This document shows positions 24,505 through 34,380 of a DNA stretch of 64,000 nucleotides, piece by piece (position 1 is the first letter of the stretch; each line of letters starts with the position of its first letter). The stretch spans positions 248,001-312,000 of the forward strand of contig NZ_PYGJ01000003.1 in NCBI RefSeq assembly GCF_003014475.1, in the 5' to 3' direction. Origin of the DNA: Shimia abyssi (lineage in GTDB: Bacteria; Pseudomonadota; Alphaproteobacteria; Rhodobacterales; Rhodobacteraceae). The notes under the pieces were generated by a model. That model worked only from the letters and a program-made list of their open reading frames with translations. It did no database searches and was not told the origin of the DNA. The translations under genes were made by a program, and so were the position numbers.

Positions 24505-24741
24505 TTATTCCGGGGCCTTGGTCGTTAAGCCGAGGGCGTGGATTTCACCATTGGGGCCATCCATTTTGCCTTTCAGAGCAGCCATCACCGCACGTTGTTG
24601 TTGAACGCGGTTCTTGCCACGAAAGCTCTCATCGATGACTTCGGCCGAAAAATGTACGCCGTCGTCCCCGACAACTGTGATTTGCGCATCCGGAAAGGTT
24701 TCGCGGATCAGGGCTTCGATATCTGAAGCGAGCATTGGCAT
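24505..24741 (-). CDS. bolA: BolA-family protein
   Basis: The 78-residue protein fits the short BolA/IbaG type: an N-terminal helix (ASDIEALIRETFPDAQITVVGDDGVHFSAEVI), the FRGKNRVQQQRAVMAALKGKM core with the conserved arginine, and NGEIHALGLTTKAPE at the end. BolA proteins form a [2Fe-2S] heterodimer with CGFS glutaredoxins, and grxD is two genes downstream. The invariant histidine near the end (IHALGL) is present. A second in-frame ATG two codons downstream is also possible. Confidence 0.92.
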   Translation of the reverse strand: MPMLASDIEALIRETFPDAQITVVGDDGVHFSAEVIDESFRGKNRVQQQRAVMAALKGKMDGPNGEIHALGLTTKAPE

Positions 24742-24836
24742 AGAGGTAATCCCTTGTTGGTTCTTGGGATGAATTTAGGCCCGCGCACGGGCGGGCGCAA
24801 GGTAGCGCGGCGTCTTCGCACCACTTTACAGAAACG

Positions 24837-24872
24837 AAAAATGGCCCCGCCTTAGGAAGCGGAGCCATTTGT
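24837..24872 (-). terminator. Terminator of purL
   Basis: AAATGGCcCCGC and GCGGaGCCATTT form a stem around 24839-24870. On the minus strand it is followed by TTTTTCGTTTC. It ends purL transcription before bolA. Confidence 0.8.
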
Positions 24873-24894
24873 GACAAACAGATGGTCGCGCGAA

Positions 24895-27054
24895 TTAGGC
24901 GACAGCCTCGGCGAAGCTGCTGCGGAACGTATCCGCAAGGTCCGCCAGAGGCGCGCCGGAATTGCCGAACCAAACGTGGTCGCCGGTGAACTTGCCAACT
25001 GTGGTAATTGAAACCCCAGTTTGGCCGGCGGCGATCATCAGCGCCTCTGCCTGATCGAAATTGCAGGCTACGAGGTAGCGCGCCTGATCTTCGCCAAAGA
25101 GGGTGGGGGTGTCGTCTGCGTCGAGTTGTACGCCAACGCCCGCTTCTTCGGCCATTTCAAAGGCGGCCAAGGCAAGGCCGCCATCGGCGAGGTCGGTGCA
25201 GGCTTTGATCATGTCGCGGTTGTTGCGGATGAATTCGCCGTTGCGGCGCTCGGCGTCCAGATCAACGGTTGGCGCATCGCCATCTTCGCGGTTGAAGACC
25301 TCGGCAAGCAGTGCCGATTGGCCGAGATGGCCAGCGGTGTCACCAACCAGCAGCGCAACATGGCCGTCACGGGCGATACCGTTGATTGGTTCTTCGTCTG
25401 CGGCAATCAGGCCAACGGCGCCGATGGTGGGGGTTGGCAGGATGCCGGTACCGTCAGTTTCATTATAAAGCGACACGTTGCCCGAAACGATGGGCATATC
25501 GAGAGCGGCGACGGCTTCGCCAATGCCTTTGATCGCACCGACGAACTGGCCCATGATCTCGGGCTTTTCAGGGTTGCCGAAGTTCAGGTTGTCGGTGGTG
25601 GCGAGCGGCTTAGCACCTACGGCTGACAGATTACGGAACGCTTCGGCCACGGCCTGTTTGCCGCCTTCGGTTGGGTTGGCTTTGACATAACGCGGAGTAA
25701 CGTCCGAGGTGAAGGCCAGCTTTTTGTCTGTGCCGTGCACGCGCAGGATGCCAGCGCCAGAGCCGGGCAGGCGGGCGCTGTCCGCCATGACCATGGTGTC
25801 ATATTGTTCATAGACCCATTGTTTGCCCGCATAATTAGGTGAGGAGAGCAGGGCGCGCAAGCCGTCGATCCCGTCGATCTGTGGAACGTCAGCCAGTTCG
25901 TCCGCCGGGGGCGTTTCGATCCAGGGACGGTCGTACTCCGGCGCGGTGGAAGCCAGTTTGGACAGTGGCAGGTCGGCCATGATCTTGTCGTCGTGGACAA
26001 TCAGGAAGCGATCTTCGGGGATGGTTTCGCCCACGATGGCAAAGTCCAGATCCCATTTTTCGAACACCGCGCGCGCCTCGGTCTCTTTTTCCGGCTTGAG
26101 GACCATCAGCATACGTTCCTGGGACTCTGAGAGCATCATTTCGTAGGCGGTCATGTGCTCTTCGCGTTGGGGCACATCGTTGAGGTTAAGCTTGATGCCC
26201 AAACCACCCTTGTCACCCATTTCAACGGCGGAACAGGTCAGACCTGCCGCGCCCATATCCTGGATCGAGATCACGGCGCCGGTTTGCATCAACTCAAGTG
26301 TGGCTTCCATCAGTCGTTTTTCGGTGAAGGGGTCGCCAACCTGAACCGTAGGGCGTTTTTCTTCGATCGTGTCGTCGAACTCTGCGCTGGCCATGGTGGC
26401 GCCGCCGACGCCATCGCGGCCGGTTTTGGCACCAAGGTAAACAACCGGCATACCGACGCCTGAAGCGGCGGAGTAGAAAATACTATCGGTCTTTGCCAGA
26501 CCCGCGGCAAAGGCATTCACGAGGCAGTTGCCATTATAGGCAGGGTGAAAGCGCACTTCTCCACCTACGGTTGGGACGCCGAAGCAATTGCCGTATCCGC
26601 CGATACCTTCGACCACGCCGTTCACGAGCTGGCGGGTTTTGGGGTGAGAGGTTTCACCAAAGGAGAGTGAGTTCATCGCGGCGATGGGGCGGGCACCCAT
26701 GGTAAAGACATCGCGCAGGATGCCGCCAACACCGGTGGCCGCGCCCTGGTAGGGTTCAATATAAGACGGGTGGTTGTGGCTTTCCATCTTGAAAACCACG
26801 GCGTCGCCATCACCGATGTCGACAATTCCAGCATTTTCACCGGGTCCACAGATCACCTGCGGGCCATCGGTGGGCAGGGTGCGGAGCCACTTTTTGGAAG
26901 ATTTGTAAGAGCAATGCTCGTTCCACATCGCCGAGAAAATACCAAGCTCGGTAAAGGTGGGTTCGCGGCCGATGATCTCGAGGATCATGTTGTACTCATC
27001 CGGGTTTAGGCCGTGGGCCGCGATGAGATCTGTAGTGATGGCCGGTTCCTGCAT
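24895..27054 (-). CDS. purL: Phosphoribosylformylglycinamidine synthase II
   Basis: PurL uses ATP and ammonia to turn FGAR into FGAM in purine synthesis. At 719 residues it is the short form that works with separate PurS and PurQ subunits, which are not in the window. Visible motifs are [39 protein letters not shown] (start of the family), the [37 protein letters not shown] catalytic region and the C-terminal half with [10 protein letters not shown]. It has its own terminator, and a gap with the mscS terminator lies upstream. Confidence 0.97.
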   Translation of the reverse strand: MQEPAITTDLIAAHGLNPDEYNMILEIIGREPTFTELGIFSAMWNEHCSYKSSKKWLRTLPTDGPQVICGPGENAGIVDIGDGDAVVFKMESHNHPSYIEPYQGAATGVGGILRDVFTMGARPIAAMNSLSFGETSHPKTRQLVNGVVEGIGGYGNCFGVPTVGGEVRFHPAYNGNCLVNAFAAGLAKTDSIFYSAASGVGMPVVYLGAKTGRDGVGGATMASAEFDDTIEEKRPTVQVGDPFTEKRLMEATLELMQTGAVISIQDMGAAGLTCSAVEMGDKGGLGIKLNLNDVPQREEHMTAYEMMLSESQERMLMVLKPEKETEARAVFEKWDLDFAIVGETIPEDRFLIVHDDKIMADLPLSKLASTAPEYDRPWIETPPADELADVPQIDGIDGLRALLSSPNYAGKQWVYEQYDTMVMADSARLPGSGAGILRVHGTDKKLAFTSDVTPRYVKANPTEGGKQAVAEAFRNLSAVGAKPLATTDNLNFGNPEKPEIMGQFVGAIKGIGEAVAALDMPIVSGNVSLYNETDGTGILPTPTIGAVGLIAADEEPINGIARDGHVALLVGDTAGHLGQSALLAEVFNREDGDAPTVDLDAERRNGEFIRNNRDMIKACTDLADGGLALAAFEMAEEAGVGVQLDADDTPTLFGEDQARYLVACNFDQAEALMIAAGQTGVSITTVGKFTGDHVWFGNSGAPLADLADTFRSSFAEAVA

Positions 27055-27137
27055 GACAGTCGATTCCCCAAATTCTGGTTTGGAGGTCTCTTAAGCCATG
27101 TAACGTTGATGCGAAAGGGGGAGGTGCCCCGAGACAA

Positions 27138-27172
27138 AAAAGGGCGCGGCAAATTTAGTGCCGCGCCCTTTT
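27138..27172 (-). terminator. Strong terminator after the MscS gene
   Basis: AAGGGCGCGGCA (27140-27151) and TGCCGCGCCCTT (27159-27170) form a perfect 12-base stem. T-rich runs flank it on both strands. It lies between the mscS stop and the purL start on the minus strand. Confidence 0.9.
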
Positions 27173-27191
27173 TCTTGATCAAATGGTCGAG

Positions 27192-29477
27192 TTAATCGGG
27201 GCCTTTGGGGGCACTGGCTGGACCTTGCTCATCCTGCTGTTGGGCGGCGGCAGCTGCGGCGGCTGACAGAGCCGTCTTTTCAGCTTCGGTCATCTCTTCG
27301 TGATGCTCCATGTCCGGCAAAGCCACGCGAACTTCGCGGCGAGCAAAGTCGATACCGTTTTCTTTAAACGCGGATTTGACCTTGTTGTAGATTTCTTTGC
27401 GGATCATAAACTGTTTGCCAGGTTTGGCCATGAATTTACCACGGATCACCATGCCGACATCATCTATGTCAAAGACACCCTGAGACTTAAACGGTTGCAG
27501 GAAATCGTCTTTGAATAGCTCGTCCTGAAGCATTTCCTGGCCGATCTTTTTGAAGATCTTTTTGACCTTGTTTGGATCGGTATCAAACGGCACGGTGAAT
27601 TTAAGCTTCATAATGACCCAGTCACGGGAATAGTTCGTGAGTTTGGGAATTTCGCCGTAGGGGATGGTGTGCACCGGCCCCCGATGGTGGCGCAACTGCA
27701 TGGACCGGATCGAGATTTTCTCGACCGCGCCCATAGTACCGTCGATCTCGACATATTCACCGGTGCGGAATGCGTCATCCACAAGGAAGAAGATGCCCGA
27801 AACCACGTCGGTGACAAGTTTCTGAGCACCAAAACCGATGGCCAGACCGGCGATACCAGCACCAGCCAGAAGCGGTGTGATGTCGATGCCAAGATTGCCG
27901 ACGGCAAGCAGACCGAAGATCACGATTATCGTGGTCTGGGCCGAGACAAGAGCCAGAGGCAGTACGGTTGACAGGCGTGAGCCGCCACCTCCGCCCATTT
28001 CATTGTCGGCGTCTTCCTGGCTCATCCCGAGTGCGGTCATTTCTGCCGCGAGGCGACGGTTGATCCAGAGCGAGACACCTTCGTAAGCGATATAGCCTAC
28101 AATAACCGTCATCAGGAAACTGAACAGATTGTCAGCGACGCCGGCGCGATCTTGCAGCAGGTCAAACGAGTTAAAGTCCCAAGCGCGTGCGATCAGCGCC
28201 AGAACGATGCCAACAGCGATCACACGACCAATGCGGACATAGCTGCGTTTGGTGGCAACATAGGCTTGTTCAGCAACTTCACCTTCGCCCAGCATGGGCG
28301 GGACAAGGTGACGAACAAGACCGCGAATGGCGGTGTCGATTGCAGGGGTAAAGAGCAGCAGAAACATCGTGGTGTAATGCGCGCCCTGCAGGATCTGTTT
28401 GAATATCCCCATGCCTGCCAAGATTGATACGACTACCCATGTGGCAACCACTACGGCGATGCCAAAATACGGGTAGCTGCGCGCAACCATTTCGTCAAAG
28501 CGAGTGTTGTCAGGGTCAGTGCCTCGCATCATGTCAGACAGCCCGTCGCGAGCGTACCAACACATATAGGCGATGTTCAGGTAGACAAGCATATTGATCC
28601 AGTACCCGATCAGCGATTTGCCGGGGGGCACACCGTTGGCGCCATTAAACTGGACAACAAAGATCATCAGGCCGCCAAGAAATACAACGCAGACGATGCA
28701 GCGGTGTATGAATTTGGCCCAGTGATCGTCGACGTTAACCAAGCGCAAGTCTGACCTGTTCGGCGCCATCATAAACCGCGAAAAGGCAGCAGCAAGGCGC
28801 GGCATCCAAATCAGGTAACCAACAAACGGCGAGGCAAAGATGATCTGCTCGGGCGACAGAATCGCGCGCCCGACCAAGCGAAGGACGATATAAAAGACAA
28901 CTAGTCCAAATATCTCGCGCAGGAAACGACGTAACAAGAAGCGTACAGCGTCGAGCAATGACTTGCCAGAATCGCTGGCATCCGGGTTGCGCACTTTGAT
29001 GAACCATGTCCGCACGCCAAATTCGGCGCCAAAGGCAATCGCCAGTGCCAGCGCCATTAGGCCAAACAACGTCAGAACACCTGACGCACCGCCATAGAAA
29101 CTAGCAAAATTACTGAACGCGTCCATTTGCGACGGGATAAGGTTTGGCAACACCTTGATCGCGGTAACCGTTGGCGCGACGAATGCAGCCCAAAGACCAG
29201 CCATCTTTTCGACAAATGTTGCAGGGTCTTCGACGACTTCGCCCTTCTGCGCGACAGCGTCGAGCCGGTCGAGAAGCAGATTGCGCACCTCATCGTCGGA
29301 CATGCGCGCCACCATGGCGTTTATCGCCTCGGGGGTCATTTCTTCGGGTACAATATCAACCTCTTCAACAGTTTCGGAAGAGGTGGTGGTCATCGGCATC
29401 GTCTGCGCCTGAGCGTGTTCTGCTACCAGGAAAGAGGAGCAGGCGAGCAATGCCAGCGTCCAAATGAACTTTTTCAT
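27192..29477 (-). CDS. Large mechanosensitive channel, MscS family
   Basis: The 761-residue protein begins with a signal peptide (KKFIWTLALLACSSFLVAEHAQAQ). About 100 periplasmic residues follow, then many membrane helices from about residue 130 to 500. The pore and beta domain are clear: LLAGAGIAGLAIGFGAQKLVTDVVSGIFFLVDDAFRTGEYVEI, then IRSMQLRHHRGPVHTIPYGEIPKLTNYSRDW. Such proteins open under membrane tension and release solutes after osmotic downshock. It is larger than E. coli MscS (286) and smaller than MscK. An unusual poly-alanine and glutamine stretch (SAAAAAAAQQQDEQG) closes the protein. It stands as a single gene. Confidence 0.93.
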   Translation of the reverse strand: MKKFIWTLALLACSSFLVAEHAQAQTMPMTTTSSETVEEVDIVPEEMTPEAINAMVARMSDDEVRNLLLDRLDAVAQKGEVVEDPATFVEKMAGLWAAFVAPTVTAIKVLPNLIPSQMDAFSNFASFYGGASGVLTLFGLMALALAIAFGAEFGVRTWFIKVRNPDASDSGKSLLDAVRFLLRRFLREIFGLVVFYIVLRLVGRAILSPEQIIFASPFVGYLIWMPRLAAAFSRFMMAPNRSDLRLVNVDDHWAKFIHRCIVCVVFLGGLMIFVVQFNGANGVPPGKSLIGYWINMLVYLNIAYMCWYARDGLSDMMRGTDPDNTRFDEMVARSYPYFGIAVVVATWVVVSILAGMGIFKQILQGAHYTTMFLLLFTPAIDTAIRGLVRHLVPPMLGEGEVAEQAYVATKRSYVRIGRVIAVGIVLALIARAWDFNSFDLLQDRAGVADNLFSFLMTVIVGYIAYEGVSLWINRRLAAEMTALGMSQEDADNEMGGGGGSRLSTVLPLALVSAQTTIIVIFGLLAVGNLGIDITPLLAGAGIAGLAIGFGAQKLVTDVVSGIFFLVDDAFRTGEYVEIDGTMGAVEKISIRSMQLRHHRGPVHTIPYGEIPKLTNYSRDWVIMKLKFTVPFDTDPNKVKKIFKKIGQEMLQDELFKDDFLQPFKSQGVFDIDDVGMVIRGKFMAKPGKQFMIRKEIYNKVKSAFKENGIDFARREVRVALPDMEHHEEMTEAEKTALSAAAAAAAQQQDEQGPASAPKGPD

Positions 29478-29603
29478 CTAAAGCCTCGGAATAATGGGTC
29501 TGCCTTTGAGAATAGCAGTCAAAGTCGCAATTGCATTCAAAAAGTGAACTAAAGCGTTTGAAGGTGTGAGTTGGAAAGGTCGTTTCACGTATTGAAATGG
29601 TGA

Positions 29604-29685
29604 AAAAAAAGGCCGAGCATAAGCTCGGCCGAAGTCCAACAGGGAGGTATGAAGGTGATGCGCATATGTGCAATCATCGCCTTCG
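29604..29685 (-). ncRNA. Candidate small RNA, about 82 nt, with own promoter and terminator
   Basis: On the minus strand a promoter-like pair, TTGAAA and TATTTC, is spaced 17 bases apart, followed about seven bases later by a hairpin (AAGGCGATG...CATCACCTT, 29652-29683). A short single-stranded stretch contains CCTCCC. Then comes a perfect GGCCGAGC-TTAT-GCTCGGCC hairpin (29611-29630) and eight T. No credible protein frame uses this unit. The CCTCCC loop could pair with ribosome-binding sites of target mRNAs (inference). It could also be a terminated leader RNA. Confidence 0.55.
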
Positions 29686-29691
29686 AGAGAT

Positions 29692-29720
29692 GAAATAGTA
29701 GTCAGTTTGTAAATTTTCAA
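29692..29720 (-). promoter_or_regulatory. Sigma-70-like promoter for the small RNA
   Basis: The minus strand reads TTGAAA (29720-29715), 17 bases, TATTTC (29697-29692). The -35 has five of six and the -10 four of six consensus bases. The predicted start is near 29685, just before the first hairpin. Confidence 0.45.
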
Positions 29721-29771
29721 GGTTTTTTATGCCGCACGTGCAGCATGGCCGCTATGCGTTTTTGGCATAGC

Positions 29772-30677
29772 TTAGGGATTTCCCTTTTTGGCCAACTGTT
29801 TGCGATGTGAAATAATCTCTTCCTGCACAAAGTCGCGGAAGGCGGAGATGCGCTTGGATTGTCTTAATTCCTCTGGATAGGCGAGGAAAACAGGGACTTC
29901 GGCGCTTTCGATCTCGGGCAGAACGCGGATGAGTTCCGGAAAATCCTGAATCACATAGTCTGGCAAAACTCCAACCCCAAGATCGTGCAGCACAGCCTGA
30001 AGGACGCCAAAGTAATTGTTGACGTACAAAAGCGACTGCCCGCCCTCTCCGAGCAAACTTTGGACAAAGCTGGCACCCGCGCCAACCTGTTCAGAATTGA
30101 TATTCTGGCAGATCAGGCGGTGGTTCTTAAGGTCGCGCAGTTCATTGACCGGCCCATGGCGATTGAGGTGATCCTGCGTTGTGTAAAGACGCATTCGTAC
30201 ACTCATCAGGCGCTTGCGAATGAGGTCGGCCTGGCTTGGTTCCTTCATGCGGATGGCGACGTCGGCCTCGCGCATAGGTAGGTCGAGCACTTTTTCCTCA
30301 AGCATAAGGTCAATGTTGAGGTCTGGGTATTTCTCGTAGAGTTTCTTGAGGCGCGGAGCGAGCCACAATGTGCCAAAACCAATAGTTGTCGTGACTTTGA
30401 GTTCTCCGAACACCTCTTCTTCGCTGTCGCGAATACGTGCCGAGGCGGCATCTAGACGTTTGGTCATGGATTTGGTGGCGTCAAACAATAGCTCGCCTTG
30501 TTCGGTCAGAATCAGTCCACGGGCATGGCGGTGAAAAAGTGTGGCATTCAACGAATCCTCTAACGCACGAATCTGGCGCGAAACCGCAGATTGCGACAAA
30601 TGCAGGACATCACCAGCATGTGTAAGGCTGCCGGCATCGGCAACAGCGTGGAAGATTCTGAGCTTATCCCAGTCCAT
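29772..30677 (-). CDS. LysR-family transcriptional regulator
   Basis: The 301-residue protein has the N-terminal winged helix (MDWDKLRIFHAVADAGSLTHAGDVLHLSQSAVSRQIRALEDSLNATLFHRHARGLILTEQGELL). Its effector domain starts near LKVTTTIGFGTLWLAPRL and includes EADVAIRMKEPSQADLIRKRL. It is divergent from the indolepyruvate ferredoxin oxidoreductase gene, whose promoter contains a perfect palindrome with T-N11-A geometry. That gene is the likely target (inference). The inducer is unknown. Confidence 0.88.
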   Translation of the reverse strand: MDWDKLRIFHAVADAGSLTHAGDVLHLSQSAVSRQIRALEDSLNATLFHRHARGLILTEQGELLFDATKSMTKRLDAASARIRDSEEEVFGELKVTTTIGFGTLWLAPRLKKLYEKYPDLNIDLMLEEKVLDLPMREADVAIRMKEPSQADLIRKRLMSVRMRLYTTQDHLNRHGPVNELRDLKNHRLICQNINSEQVGAGASFVQSLLGEGGQSLLYVNNYFGVLQAVLHDLGVGVLPDYVIQDFPELIRVLPEIESAEVPVFLAYPEELRQSKRISAFRDFVQEEIISHRKQLAKKGNP

Positions 30678-30778
30678 TTTGGTAACTTTCGCGACGTTTT
30701 CATTTGTGTAGGCGAAATAGCCGAAAAACGGAACCGGGCAGGTGACGTAATGTTTGGAAATGACGAAAAAATGTTTGC

Positions 30779-30801
30779 TTAGGTCAGAATTTATGACCTA
30801 A
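30779..30801. promoter_or_regulatory. Perfect palindrome TTAGGTCA-N7-TGACCTAA
   Basis: The site has eight-base arms and a seven-base centre and lies about 50 bases before the indolepyruvate oxidoreductase start. It contains the T-N11-A pattern of LysR-type sites. The divergent LysR gene starts 102 bases away on the other side. Confidence 0.6.
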
Positions 30802-30851
30802 TATTGCACCTATATTGATCACATGGTCCATCCAGCGAAGGGGAGCGCAAG

Positions 30852-33800
30852 ATGAGCATCCAGAAGATTTCCTTGAACGATAGACTAGACCTTAGCAAGC
30901 GCTCAGTTCTGTTAAATGGCACACAAGCGCTAGTGCGTTTGATGCTGATGCAGAAAGTGCGTGACACGGCTGCTGGTTTGAACACAGCTGGGTATGTCAC
31001 GGGCTATCGTGGCTCTCCGCTAGGCGCGGTGGATAGCCAAATGATGCGGGCAGAGAAGGTGCTGGTTGAGCATGACGTTCTGTTCAAGTCTGGTTTGAAC
31101 GAAGACCTTGCTGCAACGGCGCTGTGGGGCAGCCAGCAGGCGGAACTGCGTGGCGAGGGAAAATTCGACGGCGTTTTTGGTCTTTGGTACGGCAAGGGGC
31201 CCGGTGTGGATCGGACCGGTGACGTGATGCGTCATGCCAATATGGCAGGCACATCGCGCATGGGTGGCGTTCTGATGGCGATGGGCGATGACCACACCGG
31301 TGAAAGCTCAACCGTTTTGCACCAGAGCGAATGGGCGCTCGTTGATGCATATATGCCGATTGTGTCGCCCGCCGGGGTGCAGGAGATCATGGACTATGGT
31401 CTTTATGGCATTGCTCTGTCTCGGTTTTCCGGGCTGTGGGTTGGTTTGAAGACGATGAAGGACACGATCGAAGCGACGGCCGTGGTGGACGGTGATCCCG
31501 AACGTATGTCTTTTGTCGAACCTGATTTTGATATGCCTGAAGGCGGGTTGAACATTTGGTTGGTCGACACGCCTCACGATCAAGAAGCGCGCATGATCGA
31601 TCACAAACGGTTTGCCGCCGAAGCGTTTTCACATGCCAACAAGATGGACAAGCGTGTCTGGGGCAAACCGGGGGCCAAGATTGGCTTTGTCGCGGCGGGC
31701 AAAAACTGGCTTGACCTGGTTCATGCGCTTGATCTGCTCGGAGTGAACGAGGAAGAGGCGGAACGACTGGGCATCACCACCTATAAGGTTGGACAGGTAT
31801 TTCCGCTGGATATGAAGGGTTTCAGCGACTGGGCCGAGGGCTTGGATCTGATTGTCATTGTTGAAGAGAAACGCAAACTGATCGAAGTGCAGGTCAAGGA
31901 GGCGATTTTTGATGATCGGCGCGGGCGGCGCGTTTATGGATGGCACAAGGGCGGTGGTGCAGGTTCGATGCATGGCGAGGAGCTGTTCCCGACACGCGGT
32001 GCGCTTGACCCGATCATGATTGCTGAAAAATTGGGCGCTGTCCTGATCGAAGAGGGCCGCGGCACTGAAAGTGTCAAGGCGGGTCTGACCACATTGGCCG
32101 AAGCCAAACGCGCGGATAATGCCGAAGACATTGCCGTGCGCACGCCGTGGTTTTGTTCTGGCTGCCCGCATAACAGTTCGACCAAGGTGCCAGAGGGCAG
32201 CCGGGCCTATGCGGGGATCGGGTGTCATTACATGGTGCAGTGGATGGACCGCGACACGGTTGGGTATACGCATATGGGCGGTGAAGGGGCCAACTGGATC
32301 GGTGAAGCACCGTTTTCAAATACATCGCATGTTTTTCAAAACCTTGGCGATGGCACGTATAACCATTCGGGCGTTCAGGCGATCCGCGCTGCATTGGCGG
32401 CGGGCACGACGATTACCTACAAGATTTTGTTCAACGATGCCGTCGCCATGACTGGTGGGCAGGCCAACGATGGCGGGCTGTCCCCGCAGAAAATTGCGTC
32501 CGAAGTGCAGGCCATGGGTGTCGCGCATGTCGCGGTGGTGTATGATGAGAAAGAGGATGTGGATCAGTCAGATTTCCCCAGTGGTGTGCGTTTTCATGAA
32601 CGTGCGGAACTGGTTCTGATTGAAAAAGAATTTAGGGAAATCAAAGGTGTATCTGTTATTGTTTATGTGCAAACATGCGCCGCAGAGAAACGCCGCCGCC
32701 GCAAGCGCGGACTATTTCCTGATCCGGATCGTCGTGTGTTTATCAACACGGATGTATGCGAAGGCTGTGGCGATTGTGGTGTACAATCCAATTGTATCTC
32801 GATCGAGCCGGTTGAGACCGAGCTGGGGCGCAAGCGCAAGATCAACCAATCAAGTTGTAACAAAGATTTCAGCTGTTTGAACGGGTTCTGCCCCAGTTTT
32901 CTGACCATTGAAGGTGGCACGATCAAGAAGGCCGCGACGGCAACGCTTGATTTGCCAGATTTGCCGCTGCCCGCAATGAAAACAATTGAGGGCACGCACA
33001 ACGTGGTCATCACGGGTGTTGGTGGTACCGGGGTTGTGACGATTGGTGCCATTCTTGCGCAGGCCGCGCAGATTGACGGCAAAGCAGCGGCGATGATGGA
33101 GATGGCGGGGTTGGCCCAAAAGGGCGGCGCGGTGCATATCCATTGCCGTTTGGCCGAAAGCCGCGAGGCGATCAGTGCGGTGCGCGTTGCGACCGGCGAG
33201 GCGGATGCGCTGATTGGCGGTGATCTGGTGGTCAGTGCCGGCGCCAAGACGTTGGGGCTCACACGGACCGGGCGGACAGGTGCCGTGGTGAACAGCCATG
33301 AAATTATCACGGGTGATTTTACGCAGGATACAGAATTTAGGTTGCCTTCCGGTCGGTTAGAGGTCGCACTTCAAGCACGCTTGCAGGACAGGTTGGCGAT
33401 GTTTGACGCCTCTGAACTGTCGCGCGTGGTCATGGGGGATTCGATTTATTCCAACATGATGGTGTTTGGAGCTGCGTGGCAGCAAGGGCTGGTGCCGCTG
33501 AGCCATGAGGCCATCGTGGCCGCGATTGAGTTGAATGGGACGGCGGTGGAGCGCAATAAGCGGGCGTTTGAAATTGGTCGTTGGGCAGCGCTCTTTCCCG
33601 CGGAGGCATCTGGGCTGGCTGCGCCAAAGGTTGTTGAACTACCCAAATCGTTGGACGACAAAATCGCGTTCCGTGCGGAACATCTGGTGAAATACCAGGG
33701 CAAGCGATTGGCCAAGCGCTATCGCAAGCTGGTGGACAGTATCGCGGATGTCCGTTTGAAAGAGGCTGTTGCCAAGGGATACCATAAGCTGTTGGCGTAT

Positions 33801-34271
33801 AAGGATGAATACGAGGTTGCCCGCCTGCATATTGAGAGCCGTGAAAAGGCGGCTGAGGTTTTTGAAGGCGACTTTGAAGTGAAATACCAGCTAGCTCCGC
33901 CGCTACTCTCAAAAGAGGGGCCGAATGGACGGCCCATGAAAAAAGAGTATGGCGCAGGTATGGAGAGATGGTTCCGTGTGTTGGCCCGGATGAAGGGGCT
34001 GCGCGGAACACCTTTGGATGTGTTTGGACGTAGCGACGAACGCCAGATGGAACGGGCTCTGATAAGGCAATATGAGGCGGATATGATTTCGGTGGTTCGC
34101 GAACACGGAGAACGCGCGTCGGAAGCTGCTGTGGCATTGGCCGCATTGCCATTGGACATCCGCGGGTTTGGCCCGGTTAAACAAGCCAACGAAGCAAAAG
34201 CGGCAAAGCGGCGAGAGGTGCTCTTGGCGGCATTGAACGCAGAGGATCAGGTGAACGTTGCGGCAGAATAG
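30852..34271 (+). CDS. Indolepyruvate ferredoxin oxidoreductase, fused long form
   Basis: The enzyme oxidatively decarboxylates aryl pyruvates to acyl-CoA using thiamine diphosphate and passes electrons to an iron-sulfur acceptor. The 1139-residue protein fuses the IorA-like part (TGYRGSPLGAVDSQM near residue 49, the TPP-binding core around FCSGCPHNSSTKVPEGSRAYAGIGCHYM near 430) with the IorB-like gamma domain (VVITGVGGTGVVTIGAILAQAAQ near 720). Cysteine-rich stretches for Fe-S clusters lie between them (VCEGCGDCGVQSNC and SCNKDFSCLNGFCPSF). It is a single-gene unit. The pathway is presumably aromatic amino acid breakdown. A palindrome and a divergent LysR gene suggest regulation. Confidence 0.95.
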   Translation: MSIQKISLNDRLDLSKRSVLLNGTQALVRLMLMQKVRDTAAGLNTAGYVTGYRGSPLGAVDSQMMRAEKVLVEHDVLFKSGLNEDLAATALWGSQQAELRGEGKFDGVFGLWYGKGPGVDRTGDVMRHANMAGTSRMGGVLMAMGDDHTGESSTVLHQSEWALVDAYMPIVSPAGVQEIMDYGLYGIALSRFSGLWVGLKTMKDTIEATAVVDGDPERMSFVEPDFDMPEGGLNIWLVDTPHDQEARMIDHKRFAAEAFSHANKMDKRVWGKPGAKIGFVAAGKNWLDLVHALDLLGVNEEEAERLGITTYKVGQVFPLDMKGFSDWAEGLDLIVIVEEKRKLIEVQVKEAIFDDRRGRRVYGWHKGGGAGSMHGEELFPTRGALDPIMIAEKLGAVLIEEGRGTESVKAGLTTLAEAKRADNAEDIAVRTPWFCSGCPHNSSTKVPEGSRAYAGIGCHYMVQWMDRDTVGYTHMGGEGANWIGEAPFSNTSHVFQNLGDGTYNHSGVQAIRAALAAGTTITYKILFNDAVAMTGGQANDGGLSPQKIASEVQAMGVAHVAVVYDEKEDVDQSDFPSGVRFHERAELVLIEKEFREIKGVSVIVYVQTCAAEKRRRRKRGLFPDPDRRVFINTDVCEGCGDCGVQSNCISIEPVETELGRKRKINQSSCNKDFSCLNGFCPSFLTIEGGTIKKAATATLDLPDLPLPAMKTIEGTHNVVITGVGGTGVVTIGAILAQAAQIDGKAAAMMEMAGLAQKGGAVHIHCRLAESREAISAVRVATGEADALIGGDLVVSAGAKTLGLTRTGRTGAVVNSHEIITGDFTQDTEFRLPSGRLEVALQARLQDRLAMFDASELSRVVMGDSIYSNMMVFGAAWQQGLVPLSHEAIVAAIELNGTAVERNKRAFEIGRWAALFPAEASGLAAPKVVELPKSLDDKIAFRAEHLVKYQGKRLAKRYRKLVDSIADVRLKEAVAKGYHKLLAYKDEYEVARLHIESREKAAEVFEGDFEVKYQLAPPLLSKEGPNGRPMKKEYGAGMERWFRVLARMKGLRGTPLDVFGRSDERQMERALIRQYEADMISVVREHGERASEAAVALAALPLDIRGFGPVKQANEAKAAKRREVLLAALNAEDQVNVAAE

Positions 34272-34380
34272 AATGAGTGTTGCCGTTAGGTAATACCGTT
34301 GTCATGTCGATGTTGTAGAGGCTGGTTCAAATGCGGCGTCCGCCGTATGTGGAGCCAAACTGTCAGCTAAGACTTGTACC

